Below the pieces are notes generated by a model that was not told the origin of the DNA, ran no database searches, and saw nothing but the letters and a program-made list of their open reading frames with translations. Made by a program: the position numbers and the translations under genes. Positions 51,853-59,163 of a stretch of DNA of 64,000 nt are shown one piece after another. How positions within the stretch are numbered: position 1 is the stretch's first letter; each line of letters begins with the position of its first letter. The DNA comes from Bradyrhizobium sp. U87765 SZCCT0048 (GTDB taxonomy: Bacteria > Pseudomonadota > Alphaproteobacteria > Rhizobiales > Xanthobacteraceae). The DNA lies in the NCBI RefSeq assembly GCF_018131225.1, contig NZ_JAFCMM010000003.1, positions 570,001-634,000 on the forward strand, given 5' to 3'.

Positions 51853-51897
51853 TTAGCGGGCGTCCCCAGCGAGGTGACAGCGTTTCGAATGAGACAC
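51853..51897 (-). CDS. 14-residue leader-like peptide
   Basis: GTG start at 51897, stop TAA at 51853-51855; the peptide is MSHSKRCHLAGDAR. The Shine-Dalgarno AAAGGAGGTGATCC complements the 3' end of 16S rRNA over its whole length, with GGAGG seven bases from the GTG: an ideal initiation site for so short an ORF. Rare-codon or amino-acid runs of classic attenuators are absent, though one Cys, two His and three basic residues crowd into 14 positions. Codons 7-9 carry the first anti-Shine-Dalgarno, so translating ribosomes would open fold A. Confidence 0.55.
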   Translation of the reverse strand: MSHSKRCHLAGDAR

Positions 51898-51932
51898 TGG
51901 ATCACCTCCTTTCGGTTGTTGACGGAAACACC

Positions 51933-51960
51933 ACTATAGGCCGTTTCGGCAAAATGCCAA
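51933..51960 (-). promoter_or_regulatory. Promoter of the small transcript
   Basis: Minus strand: TTGGCA (51955-51960), a 16-base spacer and TATAGT (51933-51938), each one base from consensus. It places transcription start near 51926, about 20 bases before the Shine-Dalgarno. Confidence 0.7.
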
Positions 51961-51989
51961 TTGCCGCAGCCACCGTGGAACCCGACCTG

Positions 51990-52916
51990 TCACGGCTTGT
52001 CCGCAACCGCGACGTACCCCGGCACCGGAACACCACCGTCAGTACGTGTCGACACCTCCGACAGCTCGCTCAGGACAAGGCCGGCAGCGCGGACCACGTC
52101 GCGCAGATACGGCTCGCTATGGGTGTAGCGCAGACCTGCGCCAAGGCTGAATCCATCGCCTGCGTGGGCTTCCACCGTGAATGCGAACACCCCGCCAGGC
52201 GTCAGCACACGGGCGACCTCACCGCACAGCGGCGCGAGATCGCCGAGATAGACCATGGCATCCGCAGCGAGCACGAGGTCCGCGCTCGCGACCGGTTCAT
52301 CACGCAGCGCCGCAACCATGTCGGCCTCGCCAAGCCGGGTGTAGATTCCCGTGGCGCGCGCCTGCGCCAGCATGCCCGGTGACAGGTCGAAGCCATCGAT
52401 CGTCTCGACCGTTCCGGCGAAGATCCGGCCCGCCAGACCCGTGCCGCAACCGAGATCCAGCGCATGACGGAACGAGGCCGGCTTGCCCGCCGCATGGCGC
52501 GCCGCAAGCACCGCGCGCTGCAGGATTTCCGGTCCGCGATAGTTCAGATCGCCGCGCAATGCCGTATCGAACTTCGGCGCGTACTGGTCGAACAGCGCTC
52601 GCACGTACTCCGGTGACATCTCTGCCAAGGGCTCGGCGCCGAGCCGGATCAGCCGCAGCCGCGCACCGTGACGATCGTCCGGATCGGCGGCGCAGGCGCG
52701 GCGGTAGGCCGCGATCGCCGCATCGTGCAGATTGAGTTCCTGGCGCAGCTCGCCGAGGGCGAACCACGCCGAGGCGAAATTCGGCGCCAGCTCCACAGCC
52801 TGCTCCATCAGGTCGGCGGCAGCGACCAGATCGCCGCGCAGCTGCAGGTCGCGGGCGAAATCGAAACGGCGGTCGGCGATCAGGTCGCCGGACGACAGGA
52901 ACAGGCGGGCGGACAT
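51990..52916 (-). CDS. TPR-containing SAM-dependent methyltransferase
   Basis: A 308-residue cytoplasmic protein. The first 95 residues form about two TPR-like helix pairs (LQLRGDLVAAADLMEQAVELAPNFASAWFALGEL; HDAAIAAYRRACAADPDD). A class I methyltransferase follows, with SAM motif ALDLGCGTGLAGRIF (about 150-164), motif II FDLSPGMLAQAR and the segment ADLVLAADAMVYLGDL. This is the form often annotated as a methyltransferase-domain TPR protein in Rhizobiales; the substrate is unknown. It lies divergent from the exonuclease gene (55-base gap) and upstream of the small transcript. Confidence 0.85.
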   Translation of the reverse strand: MSARLFLSSGDLIADRRFDFARDLQLRGDLVAAADLMEQAVELAPNFASAWFALGELRQELNLHDAAIAAYRRACAADPDDRHGARLRLIRLGAEPLAEMSPEYVRALFDQYAPKFDTALRGDLNYRGPEILQRAVLAARHAAGKPASFRHALDLGCGTGLAGRIFAGTVETIDGFDLSPGMLAQARATGIYTRLGEADMVAALRDEPVASADLVLAADAMVYLGDLAPLCGEVARVLTPGGVFAFTVEAHAGDGFSLGAGLRYTHSEPYLRDVVRAAGLVLSELSEVSTRTDGGVPVPGYVAVADKP

Positions 52917-52947
52917 CGAACTGGACGCTGCAAGGGCTCGAACGGGG

Positions 52948-52960
52948 CTAGAGCGTTTCT
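52948..52960. repeat. Fragment of the CTAGAGC-headed repeat
   Basis: CTAGAGCGTTTCT shares its first 11 bases with the full element at 56698, then becomes ATATAACGAAAATG, the exonuclease start region. A TATATAA box so near the ATG would fit a very short leader. Confidence 0.4.
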
Positions 52961-52971
52961 ATATAACGAAA

Positions 52972-54018
52972 ATGCGCCCGCAAGATATCCTGACGCCGCA
53001 GCCCGCCGGCCTGTTCTGCAAGCCCGGCGGCTTTCACATCGACCCGGTGCGTCCTGTTGAGCGGGCGCTGATCACCCACGGCCATTCCGACCATGCCCGC
53101 CCCGGCCATGGCGCCGTTCTGGCGACGCGGGAAACCCTCGACATGATGCGCCTGCGCTATGGCGAGGGGTTCGCACGGACAACGCAGGCGATCGGCTATG
53201 GCGAGGAGATCGCGCTTGGCGACGTCACGGTGACGTTTCACCCCGCCGGGCATGTGCTGGGATCGGCGCAGATCGCGGTGACCCATGGCGGCACGCGCAT
53301 CGTCGCCTCCGGCGACTACAAGGAGGTGCCCGACCCCACCTGCGCGACCTTCGAGGTCGTGCCGTGCGATGTCTTCATCACCGAGGCGACATTCGGCCTG
53401 CCGGTGTTCCGCCACGGCGCGGCCCATGCCGAGATCGCCAGGCTGCTGGCATCGGTCGCACTGTTTCCGGAACGCGCCCATCTCGTCGGAGCGTACTCGC
53501 TCGGAAAAGCGCAGCGTGTGATCGCGCTGTTGCGGCAGGCCGGCTACGACGCGCCGATCTACATGCACGGCGCCATGGAGGCCATCACCCGCTACTACCA
53601 GAGCCGCGGGATCGATCTCGGCGACGTGCGCCTGGCCAAGGGCGTCGCGAAAGCCGATCTCGCCGGCACGATCACACTGGCGCCGCCCTCGGCCACCACC
53701 GACGTATGGACACGCCGCTTTCCCGATCCGGTGACCGCGTTCGCCTCCGGCTGGATGCGGGTGCGGGCGCGCGGCCGGCAGAACGGCGTCGAGCTGCCGC
53801 TGGTGATCTCGGACCATGCCGACTGGAACGGCCTGTGCGCGACCATCGGCGCGACCGGTGCCGGCGAGATCTGGGTCACCCACGGCCAGGAAGATGCGCT
53901 GGTGCACTGGTGCACGACGAAGGGCCTTGTCGCCCGGCCGCTGGCGCTGGTCGGCTATGGCGACGAGGATGCGGAGAATGCCACGCCTGAGACCGCGGCC
54001 GGCGAGGCCGACGCATGA
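52972..54018 (+). CDS. Ligase-associated DNA exonuclease (metallo-beta-lactamase/beta-CASP-type)
   Basis: A 348-residue nuclease. The metal motif is THGHSDHARPGH (about 34-45), with further ligands in FHPAGHVLGSAQ and ASGDYKEVPDP and a late ISDHADWNGL. It belongs to the family of mRNA 3'-end-processing-factor-like exonucleases that sits next to an ATP-dependent DNA ligase. Its stop overlaps the ligase ATG by four bases. No clear ribosome-binding site precedes ATG 52972. It probably trims DNA ends before sealing by the ligase. Confidence 0.92.
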   Translation: MRPQDILTPQPAGLFCKPGGFHIDPVRPVERALITHGHSDHARPGHGAVLATRETLDMMRLRYGEGFARTTQAIGYGEEIALGDVTVTFHPAGHVLGSAQIAVTHGGTRIVASGDYKEVPDPTCATFEVVPCDVFITEATFGLPVFRHGAAHAEIARLLASVALFPERAHLVGAYSLGKAQRVIALLRQAGYDAPIYMHGAMEAITRYYQSRGIDLGDVRLAKGVAKADLAGTITLAPPSATTDVWTRRFPDPVTAFASGWMRVRARGRQNGVELPLVISDHADWNGLCATIGATGAGEIWVTHGQEDALVHWCTTKGLVARPLALVGYGDEDAENATPETAAGEADA

Positions 54019-55721
54019 ACCGCTTCGCCCACCTGCTCGACCGCCTCGCCTACGAGCCCGGCCGCAACAACAAGCTGCGGCTGATCACCGGCTATTTTCG
54101 CGAGGTGCCCGATCCCGATCGCGGCTATGCGCTGGCGGCGCTGACCGGCGCGCTGTCGTTCAAGCATGCCAAGCCGGCGATGATCCGGGAGCTGATCGCC
54201 GCTCGCGTCGATCCCGTGCTGTTCGCGCTGTCCTACGACTATGTCGGCGATCTTTCGGAGACTGTCGCGCTGATGTGGCCGGTCGACGCGCGCGCCACTA
54301 ACATGCCGCCGCCGCCGAGCCTGTCGGAAGTCGTCACCACCCTCGACACGCTGCCGAAGAAGGAGCTGCCGGCGCAGCTCGCGCGCTGGCTCGACAACCT
54401 CGACGAGACTGGCCGCTGGGCGCTCCTCAAGCTCCTCACCGGCGCGATGCGCATCGGCATCTCGGCACGCCTCGCCAAGACCGCCGCCGCCGCCCTCGGC
54501 GACAAGGATCCGCACGAGATCGAGCTGATCTGGCCGGGCCTCGCACCACCCTACCTCGACCTGTTCGCCTGGCTCGACGGCCATGGCGACAAGCCGGTGA
54601 GCCGCGATCCCGCGCCGTTCCGCCCGGTGATGCTGGCGCACGCCATCGAGGATGCGGATTTCGACAAGCTCGACGCAGCCGACTTCACCGCCGAGTGGAA
54701 ATGGGACGGCATCCGCGTGCAGGCGGTGACCGGCCGCACGGAGGATGGCGCGCCGCTGACGCGGCTCTACTCCCGCACCGGCGAGGACATCACGCCCGCC
54801 TTCCCCGACTTGCTGCCAGCGCTGCATCGCCCCGGCGCGCTCGACGGCGAACTGCTGGTGGTGCGCGAGGGACGGGTGCAGAGCTTCAACGTGCTGCAGC
54901 AGCGGCTCAACCGCAAGACGGTGACACCGAAGCTGATGCGCGAGTTTCCGATCCACCTTCGCGTCTACGACTTGCTCGGCGATGGCGACGACGACCTGCG
55001 CGAGCTGCCGTTCGACGACAGGCGCACGCGGCTCGTCGATTTCGTCGCCCGCCTCAACACGCCGCGCGTCGACCTGTCGCCGCAGGTGCCATTCCGGACG
55101 TGGGATGAACTCGCGGCCGCCCGCGCCGATCCGGCCGCGGCCGGCGCCGGCGACGATGCGGACGCCGTCGAGGGCGTGATGCTCAAGCGGCGCGACGCAC
55201 CCTATCTGCCGGGACGGCCCAAGGGCCCGTGGTGGAAGTGGAAGCGCGATCCGCACATCATCGATGCGGTGCTGATGTATGCACAGCGCGGCCATGGCAA
55301 GCGCTCGTCGTACTATTCCGACTACACCTTCGGGGTGTGGACCGCCGGTGATGGCGGCGACGAACTGGTGCCGGTCGGCAAGGCCTATTTCGGGTTTACC
55401 GACGAGGAGCTGATCCAGATCGACCGCTATGTCCGCCGCAACACCACCGACCGTTTCGGCCCGGTGCGCGAGGTCGTGCACAAGGGCGACGAGGGGCTGG
55501 TCTTCGAAGTCGCGTTCGAAGGCCTGCAGCGCTCGACGCGCCACAAGTCGGGCATCGCCATGCGCTTCCCCCGCATCAGCCGCCTGCGCTGGGACAAGCC
55601 GCCGCGCGAGGCCGACCGGCTGGAAACGCTGGAGCGGATGCTGAAGACGGGGAGCGACAGCACCGACGGGACTGACAGCGACAACGCCCTCGTCTCCATC
55701 GGGATGTCCGCGAAAGACTGA
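54015..55721 (+). CDS. ATP-dependent DNA ligase, ligase-exonuclease cluster type
   Basis: A 568-residue ligase. The adenylated lysine is Lys229 in EWKWDGIRVQ, within the nucleotidyltransferase domain (about 200-400; motif III GALDGELLVV, motif IV EGVMLKRRDAPY, motif V PWWKWKRDP). An N-terminal DNA-binding domain precedes (1-190), and an OB-fold ends the protein with the basic block TRHKSGIAMRFPRISRLRWDK. This is the LigC/cisplatin-family form that accompanies PdeM, Lhr and the exonuclease, and supplements NAD-dependent LigA. Translation is coupled to the exonuclease (ATGA). Confidence 0.95.
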   Translation: MNRFAHLLDRLAYEPGRNNKLRLITGYFREVPDPDRGYALAALTGALSFKHAKPAMIRELIAARVDPVLFALSYDYVGDLSETVALMWPVDARATNMPPPPSLSEVVTTLDTLPKKELPAQLARWLDNLDETGRWALLKLLTGAMRIGISARLAKTAAAALGDKDPHEIELIWPGLAPPYLDLFAWLDGHGDKPVSRDPAPFRPVMLAHAIEDADFDKLDAADFTAEWKWDGIRVQAVTGRTEDGAPLTRLYSRTGEDITPAFPDLLPALHRPGALDGELLVVREGRVQSFNVLQQRLNRKTVTPKLMREFPIHLRVYDLLGDGDDDLRELPFDDRRTRLVDFVARLNTPRVDLSPQVPFRTWDELAAARADPAAAGAGDDADAVEGVMLKRRDAPYLPGRPKGPWWKWKRDPHIIDAVLMYAQRGHGKRSSYYSDYTFGVWTAGDGGDELVPVGKAYFGFTDEELIQIDRYVRRNTTDRFGPVREVVHKGDEGLVFEVAFEGLQRSTRHKSGIAMRFPRISRLRWDKPPREADRLETLERMLKTGSDSTDGTDSDNALVSIGMSAKD

Positions 55722-55734
55722 CCGACAGCTTCGG

Positions 55735-55935
55735 CTACTTCAGCACCTTCTCGATGACGACGGTATTGCGCACGCCTCCCGAATAACGCTGCCCGACCTC
55801 CATCTCGGCGATCGTATAGGTGCCGGCGCTGAAATGAACCGATGCCTCGGCCTCCGGCAGGGACCGGAAGACACCGACGAATTCATAGGCCCACAACCGC
55901 TCGGCCGGCGCCCTGGTGACGACCCAGACCCTCAT
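55735..55935 (-). CDS. Small conserved-looking protein, unknown function
   Basis: A 66-residue soluble protein starting MRVWVVTRAPAERLWAYEF and ending IEKVLK; the middle has FRSLPEAEASVHFSAG and YSGGVRNTVVI, suggesting a small alpha/beta fold. GGGAG lies about 11 bases upstream. It converges on the ligase gene with a 13-base gap. The frame continues to 56676 on this strand, but that part is antisense to the next gene and looks like random high-GC sequence. Function not recognised. Confidence 0.55.
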   Translation of the reverse strand: MRVWVVTRAPAERLWAYEFVGVFRSLPEAEASVHFSAGTYTIAEMEVGQRYSGGVRNTVVIEKVLK

Positions 55936-56161
55936 GACGTCATTGCTCCCTGTCCCTCGGCGGCGATTATCGCCGATTCCCGCGCTCCTTGCCGCTCCGA
56001 ATCCGGCCGCCCGGAAGACGCCATCCACGGCCCTCCCGCCGCCGCAAACCCGCCGCCCCCTGCCCGCGCAGGGCCTGATTTCGGTCTTGAAACTGGGCTC
56101 CCTTGCCCCCGGGCGCGACGATGGGCGCATCGCGCGCCCACCAGAACGTTGGGACCTCTCC

Positions 56162-56701
56162 ATGACCAGAACCGTGTGGTTCGCCCTGATCGGCCTTTCT
56201 GGCCTCGGCGCCGTCGTCGCCATCGCGGCAACCATGACACCGGTGCCGGTGCCGGCGCCCGCCGAACAGCACGCCGAGGCCGGCGACGGGTTCGTCCTCG
56301 ACCGCTCGGCCAAGACGGACCGACTTCCCCTCGTGAAGGCGCAGGATCCTGCCACAGCCCAGGTCGCGGCCCAGCCCGCCGCCGACCCGCCAATCGTCGC
56401 ACCGGACCTGCTCGACAAGGCCGAGAGCACTCCGGCGATGCCGGCAGCCACCACCGCGAATGGCGACGAGACGCCTCGCCGCACAACGGCCTCGCGTACA
56501 CGCCACCACCAGCGCTGGCAGGACGCCAACGCCAGGCTGGCCGAGACGCCGCCGCCCCGCCGGCACGCAAGGCACGCGCACCCCCGCACCGAGGCAGCGA
56601 ACGATCCGTCCAAGGCCACGGTCAACGCCCTGCCCTGCCGCCAGGACGCCATGAGCGGCCTGATGCGGGCGCTCAACCTGTCGCCGCATTGCGGCTCCTA
56701 G
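56162..56701 (+). CDS. Membrane-anchored proline/alanine-rich protein
   Basis: A 179-residue hypothetical protein starting MTRTVWFALIGLSGLG with GGGACC upstream. A single N-terminal hydrophobic segment (about 6-25) is likely an uncleaved anchor, followed by a long low-complexity P/A/H/R-rich periplasmic region. It ends with two cysteines (ALPCRQDAMSGLMRALNLSPHCGS) that could form a disulfide. Not recognised. The stop is the TAG within the head of the dispersed repeat at 56698, so that repeat overlaps its end. Confidence 0.55.
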   Translation: MTRTVWFALIGLSGLGAVVAIAATMTPVPVPAPAEQHAEAGDGFVLDRSAKTDRLPLVKAQDPATAQVAAQPAADPPIVAPDLLDKAESTPAMPAATTANGDETPRRTTASRTRHHQRWQDANARLAETPPPRRHARHAHPRTEAANDPSKATVNALPCRQDAMSGLMRALNLSPHCGS

Positions 56702-56765
56702 AGCGTTTTGGAGCGAAGTGGCCACCGGTTCGCTGAAGAAAGCGCGTCAAAACAAAATGCTAGAG
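56698..56765. repeat. REP-type dispersed repeat bounded by CTAGAG
   Basis: CTAGAGCGTTTTGGAGCGAA opens the element; CACCGGTTCGC...GAAAGCGCGTCAAAAC follows and CTAGAG closes it (56760-56765). GCGTTTT near the start pairs with AAAAC near the end. This closely resembles a repeat I recall as frequent in Bradyrhizobium and Rhodopseudomonas intergenic regions. It overlaps the stop codon of the gene before it. Confidence 0.75.
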
Positions 56766-56925
56766 TGGCTTCAAGCGACGCGGGCCTCGTCCTTCGTGCG
56801 CTATCGAACCTTGTGGCCCGTGGCGAGACAAAGTCTCGCGTCCGTACGACAAAACGCGATTTTCCAGGCAGACTGGAACCCGAATGGCGCGGCGCTGGTT
56901 GATTGGGGAGCGACGGAGCCCAGGA

Positions 56926-57204
56926 ATGAAACGTCTCATCGGAGCGATTGCGATTCTGACCATGCTGTCCGCGCCGGCGCTGGCGCGCCACCGGACGCAT
57001 CCCATGCACCATCACCACCATCACGGTCATCATGCGCATGTCCGCCATGCCTACGACCGGATCGGGATGAATTACCTCCACAACTATGGGCGAGGACCCG
57101 AACCCGGTACTGCCGCCACCTATGATGGGCCGCTCAATGCGTGGTGCAAGCAGAGCGCTTCGGCCTATCGCGGCCAGGATGGCCGTCCCCACCCCTGCAA
57201 CTGA
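56926..57204 (+). CDS. Small histidine-rich secreted protein
   Basis: A 92-residue protein. The signal peptide MKRLIGAIAILTMLSAPALA (1-20) is clean, followed by HRTHPMHHHHHHGHHAHVRH: a natural His-rich block with a run of six. The rest (YDRIGMNYLHNYGRGPEP...GPLNAWCKQSASAYRG...CN) has two cysteines. A GGAG lies upstream. Small His-rich periplasmic proteins of this kind can bind nickel, copper or zinc. The role here is unknown. The 160 bases before it (56766-56925) contain nothing recognised. Confidence 0.75.
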   Translation: MKRLIGAIAILTMLSAPALARHRTHPMHHHHHHGHHAHVRHAYDRIGMNYLHNYGRGPEPGTAATYDGPLNAWCKQSASAYRGQDGRPHPCN

Positions 57205-57227
57205 CCGGACCTATAGCGCGCCGCGGC

Positions 57228-57866
57228 TCACCGCAGCTGAAGTCGCCGCCGCAGGTCGTCGACCTGCTCTGGCGTCAGCGGACGTGTTGTCTCGCCACGC
57301 AGCAACAGGAACAGCTTCGCCGTCTCCTCCAGTTCCTCGGTGGCATAGGTCGCGTTGTCGAGGCTGGTACCGGACACCACCGGGCCATGGTTCGACAGCA
57401 GCACCGCATGATGGTCGCCGGCCAGCTGTTCGACCGCCAGCGCAAGGCTCTCGTCGCCCGGCGGATAGTACGGCACCAGCGGCAGGCGGCCGACCCGCAT
57501 CACGTAGTAGGCCGTGAGCGGCGGCAGGCAGTCGTGATGGTCGATGCCGTGGATGCACGACACCGCGACCGAATGAGTGGAATGCAGGTGCACCACCGCA
57601 TGATCGCCGGCCCGCTGGCCATACATCGCGCGATGCAGGAACGCTTCCTTGGTCGGCTTGTCGCCACCGAGGAGATGGCCGTTGGCATCGAGCCGCGACA
57701 GTCGGGCGGGATCAAGCTCGCCGAGCGAGGCATTGGTCGGCGTCATCAGGAAGCCGCCATCCGGCAACCGCACCGAGATGTTGCCGGTGGAGCCGAAGGT
57801 GAGGCCACGCCGGAACAGCGATTCGCCCACCCGGCAGATCTTGTCGCGCAGCGCGCTCTCGCTCAT
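57228..57866 (-). CDS. otnC: 3-oxo-tetronate 4-phosphate decarboxylase (class II aldolase family)
   Basis: A 212-residue class II aldolase/AraD-family enzyme: TFGSTGNISVRLPDG near the start, catalytic glutamate in KPTKEAFLHRAMY and metal-binding histidines in HLHSTHSVAV and SNHGPVV. In the four-carbon acid-sugar pathway OtnC decarboxylates 3-oxo-tetronate 4-phosphate to dihydroxyacetone phosphate. Being last in ltnD-otnI-otnK-otnC supports this over a fuculose-phosphate-type aldolase. 25 bases separate it from otnK. Confidence 0.9.
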   Translation of the reverse strand: MSESALRDKICRVGESLFRRGLTFGSTGNISVRLPDGGFLMTPTNASLGELDPARLSRLDANGHLLGGDKPTKEAFLHRAMYGQRAGDHAVVHLHSTHSVAVSCIHGIDHHDCLPPLTAYYVMRVGRLPLVPYYPPGDESLALAVEQLAGDHHAVLLSNHGPVVSGTSLDNATYATEELEETAKLFLLLRGETTRPLTPEQVDDLRRRLQLR

Positions 57867-57891
57867 CGATGGATCCTTTCCGTACCGCCGC

Positions 57892-59160
57892 TCACGTCAG
57901 CCGGTCCCAGGCCTTGAGGAAGAAGTCGGGCGCGCCGAAATTGCCGGACTTCAAGGCGAGCGCCATCTCCACTCCCGCCTGCACGCGCGGTCGCGCCAGC
58001 GTCCATGGCACGCCTGGATCGATTTCCGGGCCGATGCTCAGCACGCCGGCGTCGAGCGCCTGCATCACCGCGCCCGACGTTTCGCCGCCCGCGACGATCA
58101 GGCGGGTAAAGCCTTGCGCCGGCAGCGCCGCCGCGACGCGCCCGAGCAGGTCCTCGACAATGGTGCCGGCCTGGGAACGGCCGAGCCGCTGCTGCACCTC
58201 GCGCACCGCCTCGGGATCGTCGCTGGAATAGACGAGGAAAGGCTTGTCCTGCGGCTGACGCGCGATCCATTGCAACACATGCTGCGCGGTCTGCGTGCCG
58301 CTCGCAACGTCCAGCGGATCGATGCGCAGGTGCGGCAGGCCGGCGTCGATCGCCGCCTTGACCTGGCCGCGCGTCGCTGCCGAACACGATCCGGCGAGGA
58401 TCGCTGCGCGCCCTTTCGGCGCGGCCAGTCGCTCCGGCGGCGGCGTTAGCGCGGGCAGCAAACCGGCGTCGCGATAGGCCGCCGGCAGGCCCATCGCCAC
58501 ACCCGAACCGCCGGTGATCAGCGGCAGATGCGCCGTCGCCGCGCCGATCACCCGAAGATGCGCGTCCGCGATGGCGTCGACAATGAAATAGGTCGCCCTT
58601 CCCGCCAGCGCCTCGCGCACCGCGGCCACGCCGCGCTCGACCGTGTCGGAACCGATCAGCCCGACCGGCCGCCCGGTCTGCCGCTGCAGCACGCGCACCA
58701 GGTTGGCGTCGTGCATCGGCGTCAACGGATGGTCCTTCATCGGGCTTTCGTTCAGCGGGACGCCGTTGACGAAGAGATAGCCGGCATAGATCGTGCGGCC
58801 CGCCCTGGGAAATGCGGGACAGGCGATGGTGACGCCGCCCCCCGTGAAATCGAGCAGCGCGTCGCCCACCGGACCGATGTTGCCGTCGTCGGTCGAATCG
58901 AAGGTCGAGCAATATTTGAAGAACAGCCGCTGTGCGCCGAGCCGCCGCAGCGCGCGGGCCGCCGCCAGCGACTGCGCGACGGCATCGGCGGCCGCAATCG
59001 TCCGCGATTTCAGCGCCACCACCACCGCATCGACCTGCGACACGTCGAGATCGTCCGGCGGCAACCCGGTGGACTGCACCGTGCGCAGACCCTCGCGCGT
59101 CAGCATCAGTGCGAGATCGGTCGCACCGGTCAGGTCGTCGGCCACGCATCCGAGAATCAT
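57892..59160 (-). CDS. otnK: 3-oxo-tetronate kinase (DUF1537/OtnK family)
   Basis: A 422-residue kinase of the former DUF1537 family. The N-terminal domain begins MILGCVADDLTGATDLAL, whose ADDLTGATD is the substrate-binding signature. The C-terminal ATP-binding domain has ITGGSGVAMGLP (about 217-228) and LIVAGGETSGAVMQAL (about 367-382). It phosphorylates 3-oxo-tetronate at C4. Its start is three bases after the otnI stop region and otnC follows, so the set is one operon. Confidence 0.92.
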   Translation of the reverse strand: MILGCVADDLTGATDLALMLTREGLRTVQSTGLPPDDLDVSQVDAVVVALKSRTIAAADAVAQSLAAARALRRLGAQRLFFKYCSTFDSTDDGNIGPVGDALLDFTGGGVTIACPAFPRAGRTIYAGYLFVNGVPLNESPMKDHPLTPMHDANLVRVLQRQTGRPVGLIGSDTVERGVAAVREALAGRATYFIVDAIADAHLRVIGAATAHLPLITGGSGVAMGLPAAYRDAGLLPALTPPPERLAAPKGRAAILAGSCSAATRGQVKAAIDAGLPHLRIDPLDVASGTQTAQHVLQWIARQPQDKPFLVYSSDDPEAVREVQQRLGRSQAGTIVEDLLGRVAAALPAQGFTRLIVAGGETSGAVMQALDAGVLSIGPEIDPGVPWTLARPRVQAGVEMALALKSGNFGAPDFFLKAWDRLT

Positions 59161-59163
59161 GGC

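Larger units (their letters stand above)
51758..51927 (-). ncRNA. Small structured transcript with tiny ORF and SD-sequestering folds
   Basis: Predicted RNA of about 170 nt on the minus strand, from a -10 at 51933-51938 to a terminator hairpin ending near 51760. It contains a near-perfect Shine-Dalgarno (51899-51912) and a 14-codon ORF (51853-51897). Two segments can mask the Shine-Dalgarno: TCACCTC inside the ORF (51871-51877) and CTCCTTT just after its stop (51845-51851). Fold A pairs GAGGTGA with TCACCTC and CAGTGT with ACGCTG, burying both the Shine-Dalgarno and the GTG start in a 13-bp stem. Fold B pairs AAAGGAG with CTCCTTT. Loop bases TCTCA can also pair with TGAGA downstream of the stop, giving a possible pseudoknot. 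It lies 30 bases past the methyltransferase gene. Confidence 0.65.

Noticed and set aside
51897..51913. Plus-strand CTGGATCACCTCCTTTC, identical to the 3' end of 16S rRNA
   Set aside because: No rRNA sequence precedes it. It is simply the complement of the perfect Shine-Dalgarno of the minus-strand tiny ORF.
55936..56676. Upstream extension of the small minus-strand gene to 313 residues
   Set aside because: The added part is antisense to the gene at 56162 and lacks coherent protein features.
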